Origin: Pseudomonas sp. P818
GTDB lineage: Bacteria > Pseudomonadota > Gammaproteobacteria > Pseudomonadales > Pseudomonadaceae
DNA length: 64,000 nucleotides
Direction: 5' to 3'
Assembly: GCF_000418555.1 (NCBI RefSeq)
Contig: NZ_ATKM01000006.1
Span: 1 to 64,000 of the forward strand
Shown: in pieces, positions 1 through 8,737 of the stretch
Layout: every line of letters begins with the position of its first letter
Numbering within the stretch: the stretch's first letter is position 1
Made by a program: the position numbers and the translations under genes
The notes under the pieces: model-generated
What the model was told of the DNA's origin: nothing
Databases searched by the model: none
The model's input: only the letters and a program-made list of their open reading frames with translations

Positions 1-600
1 AAGGGCCGTCCCTGGCCCTTTAAGCCTCTCGCCGCATCCATGCGGCTCGCTCCCCTACGCAACACCTCCACTCGGCCTCCTGAAGGGGAACCAGTTCGCG
101 AGCTTGCGACATCTCCGCAAGATCAAAGTCGGTAGCGTTTGGCTTTTGCTCTTGAAGCGCGATCTCACAGACGACGCCCAAGCCCCTTCAGGAGGCCGAG
201 TGGAATCGCCGTGGAAGGGGTTGAGCGACATGGATGTCGCGAGAGCCGTGATGGGCCAGGGATGGCCCTTCGTCGGTGGGCCGCATCCGGTCGTGCCCCT
301 GGAGTGGTGATGGAACGAGGGAACCCCGGCGCAGCAGGGCGGGGGCGCCTAGCTCGTATGTGGGGGTGTGTTTCTTTGCTTACTTTCTTTGCACAAACAA
401 AGAAACGTAGCGAAGCGCAGTAACAGCCGCAGGCTGGCCCGAAGGGTGAGCGTAGCGAGTCAAGTGAGTCGCCCGTAAGGGGCGAAACCCATCAGATCAG
501 ACGACACGCTAACGGATAGTGCCATCGACAGCTGACACGTAATTGCCAGTCTGGTATCAAGCTGCAAGTTCCCAAAGCTATGCGATGAACCAAAAAAACC
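1..600. repeat. Dispersed hairpin-rich intergenic repeat, copy 1 (truncated by window start)
   Basis: Positions 1-600 match 59257-59780 in the same orientation over nearly the whole length, apart from a divergent internal loop and about 58 bases (roughly 406-463) present only here. The block holds a long imperfect palindrome, a second small hairpin around the TTTCTTTG/CAAAGAAA motif near 380-405, and no convincing gene. Short ORFs through it (for example 139-423) are not supported by a ribosome site. The right end abuts the rnt terminator. The left end lies outside the window. Confidence 0.85.
24..246. repeat. Long imperfect inverted repeat with 21-bp perfect inner stem
   Basis: Positions 68-88 and 183-203 are perfect reverse complements (21 bp). 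Outer segments 24-45 and 227-246 also pair imperfectly. The loop at 89-182 differs strongly from the corresponding loop of copy 2, while the stem is unchanged. A transcript of this region could fold into a long hairpin. No function is known to me. Confidence 0.8.
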
Positions 601-620
601 GGCAGACGCCGGTTTTTTTA
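592..620 (-). terminator. Rho-independent terminator of pyrC-rnt
   Basis: An A-run, a short stem built from ACCGGC and GCCGGT around a 2-4 base loop, and a T-run follow each other. The structure lies 25 bases past the rnt stop codon on the minus strand, and the symmetric A/T tracts would allow termination in both directions. Confidence 0.85.
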
Positions 621-645
621 TGGGGTTCGATCGCCGCGCAGGGGC

Positions 646-1320
646 TCACTGATCGAACTCGTCCCAACCACCCATTTCCTTCCAGCGGTTGACGATGCCG
701 CAGAACAGCTCGGCGGTTTTCTCGGTGTCGTAGCGTGCCGAGTGCGCCTCCTTGCCATCGAATTCGATGCCGGCGGCCTGGCAGGCCTTGGCCAGCACGG
801 TCTGACCGTAGGCGAGGCCGGCCAATGTGGCAGTGTCGAAGCTGGAGAAGGGGTGGAAGGGGTTGCGCTTGATGCCGCAACGCGCCACCGCGGCATTGAG
901 GAAGCCCAGGTCGAAGCTGCTGTTGTGGCCGACCAGGATCGCGCGCTTGCAGCCGGCCGATTTGATCGACTTGCGCAAACCCTTGAATATCTCGCCGAGG
1001 GCGTGCTCTTCGCTCACCGCCATGCGCAGAGGATGATCGAGCTTGATACCGGTGAACTCCAGCGCCGCCGCTTCGATATTGGCGCCTTCGAAGGGCTCGA
1101 TACGGAAGAAGTGGGTGTGATCCGGATAAAGAAAGCCGCTCTCGTCCATGGCGATGGTGGTCGCGGCGATTTCCAGCAGGGCGTCGGTAGCACTATTGAA
1201 GCCGCCAGTCTCGACATCCACCACCACCGGCAGGTAGCCGCGAAAGCGCGCCGCCATCGGTGTGCGCGGGCCGGAGGGCAGGCTGGGTTCGAGTTCGTCT
1301 TCGTAATTGTCTTCGCTCAC
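646..1320 (-). CDS. rnt: Ribonuclease T
   Basis: RNase T is a homodimeric DEDDh 3'-5' exoribonuclease that trims the 3' ends of tRNA (CCA end turnover), 5S and 23S rRNA and other stable RNAs in the cytoplasm. The 224-residue protein has the whole catalytic set: D35 and E37 in DVETGG, D137 in HNSSFD, and H193/D198 in the HSARYD motif. Length matches the family. Its start codon overlaps the pyrC stop by the ATGA arrangement, so it is translationally coupled as the second gene of a pyrC-rnt operon, an order also found in other pseudomonads. A terminator follows. Confidence 0.96.
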   Translation of the reverse strand: MSEDNYEDELEPSLPSGPRTPMAARFRGYLPVVVDVETGGFNSATDALLEIAATTIAMDESGFLYPDHTHFFRIEPFEGANIEAAALEFTGIKLDHPLRMAVSEEHALGEIFKGLRKSIKSAGCKRAILVGHNSSFDLGFLNAAVARCGIKRNPFHPFSSFDTATLAGLAYGQTVLAKACQAAGIEFDGKEAHSARYDTEKTAELFCGIVNRWKEMGGWDEFDQ

Positions 1321-2363
1321 GCCTGGCCCTCCAGCAGCTTCCAGCGCAGGGTTTCACCGGCGCGCAGCGGTACGACGCTGTTTTCGCCCAGCGGCAGGCT
1401 GGCCGGTACGGTCCACTCTTCACGGACCAGGGTAATGCTATCGGTGTTGCGCGGCAGACCGTAGAAGTCCGGGCCGTGTAAGCTGGCGAAGGCTTCCAGC
1501 TTGTCCAGGGCGTTGCGCTGCTCGAAGGCTTCGGCGTACAGCTCGATGGCGGCATAGGCGGTGTAGCAGCCAGCGCAGCCGCAAGCCGCTTCCTTGGCGT
1601 GCTTGGCGTGCGGCGCAGAGTCAGTGCCGAGGAAGAACTTGACGTTACCGCTGGTGGCGGCGTCGAGCAGGGCTTCCTGGTGCACGTTGCGCTTGAGAAT
1701 CGGCAGGCAATAGAAATGCGGGCGAATACCGCCGACCAGCATGTGGTTGCGGTTGTACAGCAGGTGGTGGGCCGTGATGGTGGCGCCGACATTGGCCGAG
1801 GCCGCCTCGACGAACTGCACCGCGTCACGGGTGGTGATGTGCTCGAACACCACTTTCAGCGTGGGGAAGCGCTCGACCACGCGGGTCAGGTGCTCGTCGA
1901 TGAAGGCCTTCTCGCGGTCGAACACGTCGATCTCGGCGCGGGTCACCTCGCCATGCACCAGCAGCAGCATGCCGACTTCGGCCATGGCTTCCAGCGCTGG
2001 GAAGATCTTGTCGATACTGGTGACGCCCGAGTCGGAGTTGGTGGTAGCGCCGGCCGGGTAGAGTTTGGCGGCATGCACGAAGCCACTGGCCTTGGCTGCA
2101 CGCACGTCCTCGGGACTGGTGTTGTCGGTGAGATAGAGCACCATCAGTGGCTCGAAGCGGCTGCCGGCGGGGCGCGCCGCGAGAATGCGCTGGCGATAGG
2201 CATCGGCCTCGGCGGCATTACGCACCGGCGGTACCAGGTTGGGCATGATGATGGCGCGGCCGAAAGTGCGCGCGGCATCGCCGACGGTGTGTGGCAGCAC
2301 CGCGCCATCGCGCAGGTGAATGTGCCAGTCATCGGGACGCAGGAGAGTCAGGCGGTCGGACAT
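1317..2363 (-). CDS. pyrC: Dihydroorotase, homodimeric type
   Basis: Catalyses reversible cyclisation of N-carbamoyl-aspartate to dihydroorotate, the third step of de novo pyrimidine synthesis. The 348-residue product is of the short class II (E. coli PyrC) type. HIHLR at 14-18 supplies two zinc ligands and K100 in the AAKLYPAG motif is the expected carboxylated bridging lysine. The start at 2363 was chosen because the family begins with [14 protein letters not shown]; an upstream extension of 11 codons is not conserved. It is the first gene of the pyrC-rnt unit and is divergent from motY. Confidence 0.96.
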   Translation of the reverse strand: MSDRLTLLRPDDWHIHLRDGAVLPHTVGDAARTFGRAIIMPNLVPPVRNAAEADAYRQRILAARPAGSRFEPLMVLYLTDNTSPEDVRAAKASGFVHAAKLYPAGATTNSDSGVTSIDKIFPALEAMAEVGMLLLVHGEVTRAEIDVFDREKAFIDEHLTRVVERFPTLKVVFEHITTRDAVQFVEAASANVGATITAHHLLYNRNHMLVGGIRPHFYCLPILKRNVHQEALLDAATSGNVKFFLGTDSAPHAKHAKEAACGCAGCYTAYAAIELYAEAFEQRNALDKLEAFASLHGPDFYGLPRNTDSITLVREEWTVPASLPLGENSVVPLRAGETLRWKLLEGQA

Positions 2364-2516
2364 GGAGGCTTCCAGGCGGGTAAAACGTGGCCGCATGTTA
2401 ACTGAAAAGCGCCTGCTCGCGCTCGCGCCGACGCGACAATCGCACGTCGGGGGTCAAGTTTCCGCGCACCTGACCGATACCCCGTGAGAATGCCCTGAAC
2501 CGCCGTGGAGCCTGTC

Positions 2517-3458
2517 GTGCGTGCGCCCAATTTCCTCCTGATCAGCCTGCTGGCTGGCATGCCTCTGTGCCTGCCGGCGCATGCCATCAGCTTCCAGACG
2601 CGGCTGGAGAAGGTGGAGTGGACGGTGGAGGGCGATCAGTTCGAATGCCGTCTGAGTCAGCCGATCAGCAACTTTGGCAGCGGCGAGTTCGTGCGCCGCG
2701 CGGGTGAGCAGGTCACCTTCCGCCTCAAGGCCCGTGAGCGCTGGATGGGCGCGGGGTCGGCAACCCTGTTGGCGGCAGCGGCGCCCTGGCAGCCGGGGCG
2801 CGGCGATATCAACCTGGGGGTGGTCAGCGTCGGCAATGGCGAGGTGCCGTTCAACAGCTCGCAGGAGCAGGGCGCGCGCCTGCTCACCGGTCTGCTGGAA
2901 GGGCGCAGCCCGGTGGTGCGCCATCGCACGCTCAATGGTGGCGACAATCTGGAAGTGCGGCTACTGCCGGTAAAGTTTCACAAGGCCTATGACGATTACC
3001 AGGCGTGCACCGCCAAGCTGCTGCCGGTCAATTTCGATCAGATTCGCCAGGCGCAGATCGGTTTTCCCGGCGGCGGCATCGATCTCGACCCAATGGCCAA
3101 GGCCAAGCTCGACATCATCCTCGACTTCGTCAAGGCCGACCCCAGCATCAACAGCTTTCAGATCGACGGCCACGCCGACAACAGCGGCAATCGCCTGACC
3201 AACCGTGATCTCTCGCGTCGCCGTGCCTTGGCCGTGCAGGAGTACCTGATAGCCGGTGGTATTCCGGCCGAGCAGATCACCATGCGCTTTCACGGCGAGC
3301 GTTACCCGCTGGTGCCGAACAACAACGAAGCCAATCGAGCCAAGAACCGCCGGGCCACCTTGCGCCTGGATCGTGTACCGCAGCCCGAGGCGCCGCAGCA
3401 GAGTGCTCCCGCTCCCGCCACGCTGCCTGCCGATCCAGCAGGTAGCCGCCCCTCCTGA
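2517..3458 (+). CDS. motY: Flagellar stator-associated protein MotY (OmpA-like)
   Basis: A GTG at 2517 has a GGAG ribosome site at 2507-2510 and gives a signal peptide of about 23 residues ending in PAHA; another GTG at 2505 is possible. The 313-residue protein has an N-terminal beta-rich domain and, from about 165 to 285, an OmpA-family peptidoglycan-binding domain with the HADNSG motif near 219-224 followed by an RDLSRRRA helix. MotY forms part of the T ring around the flagellar basal body and helps to assemble MotAB/MotCD or PomAB stators. The place between pyrC-rnt and argG is the same as in P. aeruginosa (from memory), which supports this over a generic OmpA call. The C-terminal tail is rich in Pro and Ala. 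Confidence 0.87.
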   Translation: MRAPNFLLISLLAGMPLCLPAHAISFQTRLEKVEWTVEGDQFECRLSQPISNFGSGEFVRRAGEQVTFRLKARERWMGAGSATLLAAAAPWQPGRGDINLGVVSVGNGEVPFNSSQEQGARLLTGLLEGRSPVVRHRTLNGGDNLEVRLLPVKFHKAYDDYQACTAKLLPVNFDQIRQAQIGFPGGGIDLDPMAKAKLDIILDFVKADPSINSFQIDGHADNSGNRLTNRDLSRRRALAVQEYLIAGGIPAEQITMRFHGERYPLVPNNNEANRAKNRRATLRLDRVPQPEAPQQSAPAPATLPADPAGSRPS

Positions 3459-3564
3459 GCCACTTTGGCGTCGCTTGGTCAACTCCGACTGTCGCACCCC
3501 TGTAAATTAAGCCGCTTGGCCAGTAGAATCACCGGTTTTACCGTACAACCCGTGGAGTGATGGC

Positions 3565-4782
3565 ATGGCGGACGTCAAAAAGGTAGTTCTGGCCTATTCC
3601 GGTGGCCTGGACACCTCGGTGATCCTCAAGTGGCTGCAAGATACCTATAACTGTGAAGTGGTGACCTTCACTGCCGATCTCGGCCAGGGCGAGGAGGTCG
3701 AACCGGCTCGTGCCAAGGCTCAGGCCCTGGGCGTCAAGGAAATCTACATCGATGACCTGCGCGAAGAGTTCGTCCGCGATTTCGTCTACCCGATGTTCCG
3801 CGCCAACACCATCTACGAAGGCGAGTATCTGCTGGGTACCTCCATCGCCCGTCCGCTGATCGCCAAGCGCCTGATCGAGATCGCCAACGAGACTGGCGCT
3901 GACGCCATCTCCCACGGTGCCACCGGCAAGGGCAACGACCAGGTGCGTTTCGAGCTGGGCGCCTATGCCCTCAAGCCCGGTGTAAAAGTCATCGCCCCGT
4001 GGCGCGAGTGGGACCTGCTGTCGCGCGAGAAGCTGATGGACTACGCCGAGAAGCACGCCATCCCGATCGAGCGCCACGGCAAGAAGAAGTCGCCGTACTC
4101 CATGGATGCCAACCTGCTGCACATCTCCTATGAGGGCGGCGTGCTGGAAGACACCTGGACCGAGCACGAAGAAGACATGTGGCGTTGGACCAAGTCGCCG
4201 GAAGCGGCGCCGGACACCCCGACCTACATCGAGCTGACCTACAAGGCCGGTGACATCGTCGCCATCGACGGCAAGGCCATGACCCCGGCGCAGGTACTGG
4301 CCGAGCTGAACCGCATCGGTGGCGAGAACGGCATCGGCCGTCTGGACATCGTCGAGAACCGTTTCGTTGGCATGAAGTCCCGCGGCTGCTACGAAACCCC
4401 CGGCGGCACCATCATGCTCAAGGCCCACCGCGCCATCGAGTCGATCACCCTCGACCGCGAAGTGGCTCACCTGAAAGACGAGCTGATGCCGAAATACGCC
4501 AGCCTGATCTACAACGGTTTCTGGTGGAGCCCGGAGCGTCTGATGCTGCAACAGATGATCGACGCCTCCCAGGCCAACGTGAACGGTGTGGTGCGCCTGA
4601 AGCTGTACAAGGGCAACGTCATCGTCACCGGGCGCAAGTCCGACGATTCGCTGTTCGACGCCAACATCGCGACCTTCGAGGAAGACGGCGGCGCCTACAA
4701 CCAGCAGGACGCGGCGGGCTTCATCAAGCTCAACGCCCTGCGCATGCGTATCGCTGCAGGCAAGGGGCGCAAGCTGGTCTGA
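3565..4782 (+). CDS. argG: Argininosuccinate synthase
   Basis: Joins citrulline and aspartate with ATP hydrolysis to AMP to make argininosuccinate, the penultimate step of arginine synthesis. The 405-residue product has the N-terminal ATP pyrophosphatase loop AYSGGLDTS (residues 10-18) and the full type 1 length. The start at 3565 has GGAG ten bases upstream; an ATG at 3560 is out of frame. It stands alone, with a terminator-like hairpin after it. Confidence 0.97.
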   Translation: MADVKKVVLAYSGGLDTSVILKWLQDTYNCEVVTFTADLGQGEEVEPARAKAQALGVKEIYIDDLREEFVRDFVYPMFRANTIYEGEYLLGTSIARPLIAKRLIEIANETGADAISHGATGKGNDQVRFELGAYALKPGVKVIAPWREWDLLSREKLMDYAEKHAIPIERHGKKKSPYSMDANLLHISYEGGVLEDTWTEHEEDMWRWTKSPEAAPDTPTYIELTYKAGDIVAIDGKAMTPAQVLAELNRIGGENGIGRLDIVENRFVGMKSRGCYETPGGTIMLKAHRAIESITLDREVAHLKDELMPKYASLIYNGFWWSPERLMLQQMIDASQANVNGVVRLKLYKGNVIVTGRKSDDSLFDANIATFEEDGGAYNQQDAAGFIKLNALRMRIAAGKGRKLV

Positions 4783-4805
4783 TAGACTGGCTGCACCGTG
4801 TCACA

Positions 4806-4832
4806 AGAACCCCGGCCACGCGCCGGGGTTCT
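4806..4832 (+). terminator. Hairpin terminator after argG
   Basis: AGAACCCCGG and CCGGGGTTCT form a 10-bp stem with a 7-base loop, 24 bases past the argG stop. The downstream tract (CTGCTTTCC) is only moderately T-rich, so some read-through into gloA is possible. Confidence 0.7.
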
Positions 4833-4855
4833 GCTTTCCAGTAGAGGAAAATCTG

Positions 4856-5248
4856 ATGAGACTGCTGCATACCATGCTGCGCGTCGGCGATCTGGACAAA
4901 TCCATCACCTTCTACACCGAGGTGCTGGGCATGACCCTGCTGCGCCGCAAGGATTATCCGGACGGCCAGTTCACCCTCGCGTTCGTCGGTTACGGCGACG
5001 AGGCGCACAACAGTGTGATCGAGCTGACCCACAACTGGGGCGTCGATAGCTACGAGCTGGGCACTGGCTACGGCCATATCGCTCTGGAAGTCGAGGACGT
5101 CTACAAGGCCTGCGAGGACATCCGTGCGCGCGGCGGCAAGATCACCCGCGAGCCCGGTCCGATGAAGCACGGCACGAGTATCCTGGCCTTCGTCGAGGAC
5201 CCGGACGGCTACAAGATCGAATTGCTTTCGCCATCGCGCCGCGACTGA
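4856..5248 (+). CDS. gloA: Lactoylglutathione lyase (glyoxalase I)
   Basis: Isomerises the hemithioacetal of methylglyoxal and glutathione to S-lactoylglutathione, removing toxic methylglyoxal in the cytosol. The 130-residue single-domain protein has the vicinal-oxygen-chelate fold signatures: H5 near the start, the TFYTEVLGM segment, GYGHIALEV, and an [13 protein letters not shown]-terminus carrying the last metal-ligand Glu. The length is that of the short Ni-dependent bacterial enzyme. A GAGGA ribosome site precedes the ATG. Confidence 0.95.
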   Translation: MRLLHTMLRVGDLDKSITFYTEVLGMTLLRRKDYPDGQFTLAFVGYGDEAHNSVIELTHNWGVDSYELGTGYGHIALEVEDVYKACEDIRARGGKITREPGPMKHGTSILAFVEDPDGYKIELLSPSRRD

Positions 5249-5260
5249 TCGACAGATACG

Positions 5261-5290
5261 AAAAGCCCCGCAATTCGCGGGGCTCTTTCT
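5261..5290. terminator. Bidirectional terminator between gloA and the small minus-strand gene
   Basis: AAAAGCCCCGC and GCGGGGCTCTTT form a GC-rich stem around AATTC, with A- and T-tracts on each side. It sits between the convergent gloA and the 59-codon gene and can serve both. Confidence 0.85.
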
Positions 5291-5304
5291 GTGCGGCTCG
5301 ACGT

Positions 5305-5484
5305 TCAGATATCGAAATCGTATTCGGCCAGCTGCTTGTGCAGGCGACGCTCTTCGAGGAAGTTGTCAATGATGCGGCGCTTGGTCAGGTTGGTCTTGGC
5401 GACTTCCACCGCAGGCTCGGCATCGTCCGATTCATCCGCGACAAAGTCTTCGTCCAGCTCGAGATCTTCTTTGTCAGTGCTCAT
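5305..5484 (-). CDS. Small acidic protein, PA3496 family (putative envelope integrity)
   Basis: A 59-residue ORF starting MSTDKEDLELDEDFVAD, with an acidic first half and a basic second half (TKRRIIDNFLEERRLHKQL) ending AEYDFDI. A GGAG lies about 9 bases before the ATG. From memory, a similar small protein (PA3496 family) sits next to nth in P. aeruginosa, as here. The function is not established; the charge split suggests a small protein-protein or RNA-contacting peptide, which is inference. It is too short to be caught by a usual ORF cut-off. Confidence 0.75.
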   Translation of the reverse strand: MSTDKEDLELDEDFVADESDDAEPAVEVAKTNLTKRRIIDNFLEERRLHKQLAEYDFDI

Positions 5485-5595
5485 CTATTCCACTCCAGGC
5501 CAGTTACCGGGGCCATTTGCGCACCTTATAGCGGCAAAAATTGAGCGGGTAAAAAAGATTTTTTCAATCAGAAGATCACCGGATTCTATGGTCGA

Positions 5596-6234
5596 TCAAT
5601 CGTCGGAGGTTTTCGCCTTGTACTCGCACAGATCCTCGATGCGGCAGGCGCCACAGCGTGGTTTGCGTGCGGTGCAGACGTAGCGTCCGTGCAGGATCAG
5701 CCAGTGGTGGGCGTCGAGCAAATAATCCTTGGGCACGAACTTGAGCAGCTTCTTCTCCACCTCGACCACGTTCTTGCCCGGTGCGATGCCGGTGCGGTTG
5801 CTGACGCGGAAGATGTGCGTGTCCACGGCCATGGCCAGCTGGCGAAACGCGGTGTTGAGCACCACGTTGGCAGTCTTGCGGCCGACGCCGGGCAGGGCTT
5901 CGAGGTCCTCGCGGTTGTCCGGCACCTGGCTGCCGTGCTTCTCGATGAGGATGCGGCAGGCCTCGATGACGTTCTTCGCCTTGCTGTTGTACAGGCCGAT
6001 GGTCTTGATGTACTCGGAAAGTCCCTCGACGCCCAGGGCGTAGATGGCCTCCGGCGTATTGGCCACCGGGAACAGCTTGGCCGTGGCCTTGTTGACGCTG
6101 ACGTCGGTAGCCTGGGCCGATAGCGTCACCGCTACCAGCAGCTCGAACGGCGTGCTGTAGGCCAGCTCGGTCTTCGGCTCGGGGTTGTCCTCGTGCAGGC
6201 GACGGAAGATTTCCAGGCGTTTGGCGGCGTTCAT
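5596..6234 (-). CDS. nth: Endonuclease III
   Basis: Bifunctional DNA glycosylase and AP lyase that removes oxidised pyrimidines in base-excision repair. The 212-residue protein has the helix-hairpin-helix [13 protein letters not shown] with the catalytic Lys, the [11 protein letters not shown] segment with the catalytic Asp, and the [4Fe-4S] loop with Cys at 187, 194, 197 and 203 (C-x6-C-x2-C-x5-C). The start at 6234 overlaps the rnfE stop as ATGA, so nth is the last gene of the rnf operon, as in many gammaproteobacteria. Longer upstream extension is a reading through rnfE. Confidence 0.97.
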   Translation of the reverse strand: MNAAKRLEIFRRLHEDNPEPKTELAYSTPFELLVAVTLSAQATDVSVNKATAKLFPVANTPEAIYALGVEGLSEYIKTIGLYNSKAKNVIEACRILIEKHGSQVPDNREDLEALPGVGRKTANVVLNTAFRQLAMAVDTHIFRVSNRTGIAPGKNVVEVEKKLLKFVPKDYLLDAHHWLILHGRYVCTARKPRCGACRIEDLCEYKAKTSDD

Positions 6235-6938
6235 TCGATGACTCCGGTAACGCGAACGCGGCGGCTTTGTACGGGCGCCTCGGGCGCGGCGGCCTTGGCC
6301 CGCTCCGCGGCGATCTGATCGATGCGGTTCTTGCCGGCGATCAGCAAGCCCAGGACGATAAAAGCGCCCGGCGGCAGGATGGCCAGCAGAAAGCCCTTGT
6401 AGTCCTGCACCAGGGTGAGCTTCCACTCGGCGGCAATCGGGCCGAACAGCAGATGCATGTTGGCAAACAGTGCACCAGTGCCGAGCAGTTCGCGGATGGC
6501 GCCGATCATGACCAGCACCAGGCCGAAGCCCAGGCCCATCATCAGACCGTCATAGGCGGCGCGGGCCGGGTCGTGCTTGGCGGCGAAGCCGTCGGCGCGG
6601 CCGAGGATCACGCAGTTGGTGGTGATCAGTGGGATGAAGATGCCGAGGATCTGGTACAGCTCGTAGGTGTAGGCCTGCATCAGCAGCTCGATGCAGGTGG
6701 TCAGCGCGGCGATGATCATGACGAAGGCCGGCAGGCGCACGGCGGTGTTGACCACGCCGCGCACCAGCGACACCGCGGTGTTGGAGCACACCAGCACCAC
6801 CGCGCTGGCCAGGGCCAGGCCGAGGGCGTTGACCGTGGAGTTGCTCACCCCCAGCAGCGGGCACAGGCCGAGCAGCTGCACCAGCGCCGGGTTGTTCTTC
6901 CACAGGCCGTTGAAGCTGATTTCGCGATAGCTGGTCAT
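6231..6938 (-). CDS. rnfE: Electron transport complex subunit RnfE
   Basis: Integral inner-membrane subunit of the Rnf complex, which couples ferredoxin/NADH electron transfer to ion movement; also called RsxE when linked to SoxR reduction. 235 residues with about six hydrophobic helices and the family motifs [13 protein letters not shown] near the N-terminus and [14 protein letters not shown] in the middle (TTNC is the conserved Cys thought to take part in a membrane Fe centre). The C-terminal 30 residues are cytoplasmic and basic. Overlaps nth and rnfG by ATGA. Confidence 0.95.
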   Translation of the reverse strand: MTSYREISFNGLWKNNPALVQLLGLCPLLGVSNSTVNALGLALASAVVLVCSNTAVSLVRGVVNTAVRLPAFVMIIAALTTCIELLMQAYTYELYQILGIFIPLITTNCVILGRADGFAAKHDPARAAYDGLMMGLGFGLVLVMIGAIRELLGTGALFANMHLLFGPIAAEWKLTLVQDYKGFLLAILPPGAFIVLGLLIAGKNRIDQIAAERAKAAAPEAPVQSRRVRVTGVIE

Positions 6939-7576
6939 TGCTCGTTCTCCGCCAGGCCCAGCAACTGGGCGCGGTGCTTGTCGAAGTAGCGCAGGGCGCC
7001 GTGCACGGCCTTGACCACGGCGCGCGGAGTGATGGTAGCGCCGGCGAACTGGTCGAAGTCGCCGCGATCCTTCTTCACCGCCCAGCCGTCCTCGCCAGGG
7101 TTGTTCAGGGATTTACCCTCGAAGCTGCGTATCCAGTCGCTCTTGGCCAGTTCGATCTTGTCGCCCAGGCCCGGAGTCTCTCGGTGGCCAAGCACACGCA
7201 CGCCGGCCAGGCGGCCATCGGCGAAGATGCCTACCAGCAGGTGGATGGCGCCGCTGTAACCGTCCGGTGCGGTGACCGGCAGAATCAGCGCGCTGGGCTC
7301 GCCGCCCTTGAGCGCCAGGTAGGCCGACTGCGGGCTGCGGTGGCCCAGCTCGGGGGCATTGAGTTCGATGCGGTTGTCCAGCAGGTGGTTGTCGTAGCTG
7401 CCTGCCGGCAGGATTTCGGCCAGGGCGCGCACCTGCGCTTCGCGCTCGGCGGCGGCGATACGCGTGGCGGTGCCCTGTTGCAGCAGAGCCACGCTGCCGA
7501 CGGTGCCAATGGCGAACAGGCCGAGCACCAGGGCGTTCTTTAGCATCGAGCGGCTGATTTCCGGCAGCATGCTCAT
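6935..7576 (-). CDS. rnfG: Electron transport complex subunit RnfG
   Basis: Periplasmic flavoprotein subunit of Rnf, anchored by one N-terminal helix (about residues 11-32). The FMN-binding domain has the covalent attachment motif FAGAT with Thr181 as the expected FMN-phosphoester residue, and the PGLGDKIE segment typical of NqrC/RnfG. Length 213 fits the family. An alternative start two codons in is possible. Overlaps both neighbours by ATGA. Confidence 0.95.
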   Translation of the reverse strand: MSMLPEISRSMLKNALVLGLFAIGTVGSVALLQQGTATRIAAAEREAQVRALAEILPAGSYDNHLLDNRIELNAPELGHRSPQSAYLALKGGEPSALILPVTAPDGYSGAIHLLVGIFADGRLAGVRVLGHRETPGLGDKIELAKSDWIRSFEGKSLNNPGEDGWAVKKDRGDFDQFAGATITPRAVVKAVHGALRYFDKHRAQLLGLAENEQ

Positions 7577-8604
7577 TCTCCCAGCTTGAAGCCGCTGTTG
7601 GGCTTGCGGTGGCCGTAGCTACGCGGCCGGGTGTAGTAGTCGATGGTCGGCGCCGCGAGGTTCATCAGCAGCACGGCGAAAGCCACCGCGTCCGGGTAAC
7701 CGCCCCAGGCGCGGATCACGTAGACCAGCACGCCGACGCCGATGCCGAACACCAGACGTCCGCGATTGCTGGTGGCGCCGGAAACCGGGTCGGTGACTAT
7801 GAAGAAGGCGCCGAGCATGGTGGCGCCGGTCAGCAGGTGGAACAGCGGCGAACCGTTGGAATCCGAGCCGCTGCCATTCCAGAACAGCAGGCTCATGACG
7901 AACAGCGCAGCGAGCATGCCCACCGGCGCGTGCCAGGTGATCAGGCGCTTGTGCAGCAGGTACAGACCGCCGGCGAGGAACGCCAGGTTGACCGCCTCGC
8001 TGCCAGCGCCGCCGAAATGGCCGAAGGCCGGGTTGGCGGCGCGCAGCTCGTCGATGGTCAGGCTCTTGTTCACTTTCAGCGCGTCCAGCGCGGTGGCCTG
8101 GGCCCAGCCATCGGGCAGGCTGGCGATACCGAGAATGTGCTTGATGCCGTCCAGCGCAGCGACGCCGTGCGGGGACGGCCAACTGGTCATCTCCACCGGG
8201 AAGGAGATCAGCACCACCACATAGCCGAGCATGGCCGGGTTGAAGGGGTTCTGCCCGAGGCCGCCATAGAGCTGCTTGCCGAAGCCGATGGCGAAGCCGC
8301 AGGCGATCAGGGTCAGCCACCAGGGCGAGTAGGGCGGCAGGGCCAGGGCCAGCAGCACAGCGGTGACCAGGGCGCTGTAGTCCTTGAGGAAGAAGGCCAG
8401 CGGGCGCTTGCGTGCGGCCAGCAGCGCGGCCTCGAAGCCCAGCGCGCAGAGGCTGGCCCAGAGCAGGTTGAACAGGGTGCCGGCGCCGAACAGCCAGGTC
8501 AGCGCGAGGATGCCCGGCACGGTGGCCAGCAGCACCTGCAGCATGACCTGCTGGGTACGGTTGCTGCCCTTGGCGTGGGGCGATGTGATGCGGGGCAGGG
8601 CCAT
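7573..8604 (-). CDS. rnfD: Electron transport complex subunit RnfD
   Basis: Membrane subunit of Rnf related to NqrB, with covalent FMN. The start at 8604 gives 343 residues, [13 protein letters not shown]; an AGGAG ribosome site lies 5 bases before it. Another ATG 15 codons upstream (8649) has no such site and lies beside a REP-like element. The protein has about ten hydrophobic helices, the [17 protein letters not shown] loop, and a [21 protein letters not shown] segment holding the S/TGAT flavinylation motif. Separated from rnfC by a gap of about 130 bp, the only large gap in the operon. Confidence 0.94.
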   Translation of the reverse strand: MALPRITSPHAKGSNRTQQVMLQVLLATVPGILALTWLFGAGTLFNLLWASLCALGFEAALLAARKRPLAFFLKDYSALVTAVLLALALPPYSPWWLTLIACGFAIGFGKQLYGGLGQNPFNPAMLGYVVVLISFPVEMTSWPSPHGVAALDGIKHILGIASLPDGWAQATALDALKVNKSLTIDELRAANPAFGHFGGAGSEAVNLAFLAGGLYLLHKRLITWHAPVGMLAALFVMSLLFWNGSGSDSNGSPLFHLLTGATMLGAFFIVTDPVSGATSNRGRLVFGIGVGVLVYVIRAWGGYPDAVAFAVLLMNLAAPTIDYYTRPRSYGHRKPNSGFKLGE

Positions 8605-8651
8605 CGGCGCTCCTGTTACTGCGTTCGTATTGAGCGCAGTGGTGTTCATTC

Positions 8652-8730
8652 CCCGGATTGCATCCGGGCTACGGTCGTCTGTGCCGCCCGGGTGCCCCGA
8701 GGCGACGGTGTAGCCCGGATGCAATCCGGG
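8652..8730. repeat. REP-like inverted pair inside the rnf operon
   Basis: Positions 8652-8672 and 8710-8730 are perfect reverse complements (21 bp), each built on a CCCGGATTGCATCCGGG-type half palindrome, joined by a 37-base loop. This is the head-to-tail layout of REP doublets (REPINs) common in pseudomonad intergenic DNA. It lies between the rnfC stop and the rnfD start and would fold in the polycistronic mRNA. Confidence 0.8.
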
Positions 8731-8737
8731 ACGATCA

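Noticed and set aside
139..423. ORFs inside repeat copy 1 (and 59126-59653 in copy 2)
   Set aside because: No ribosome site; the two copies keep similar ORFs only because the DNA is alike. Frames are disturbed by the 58-base difference.
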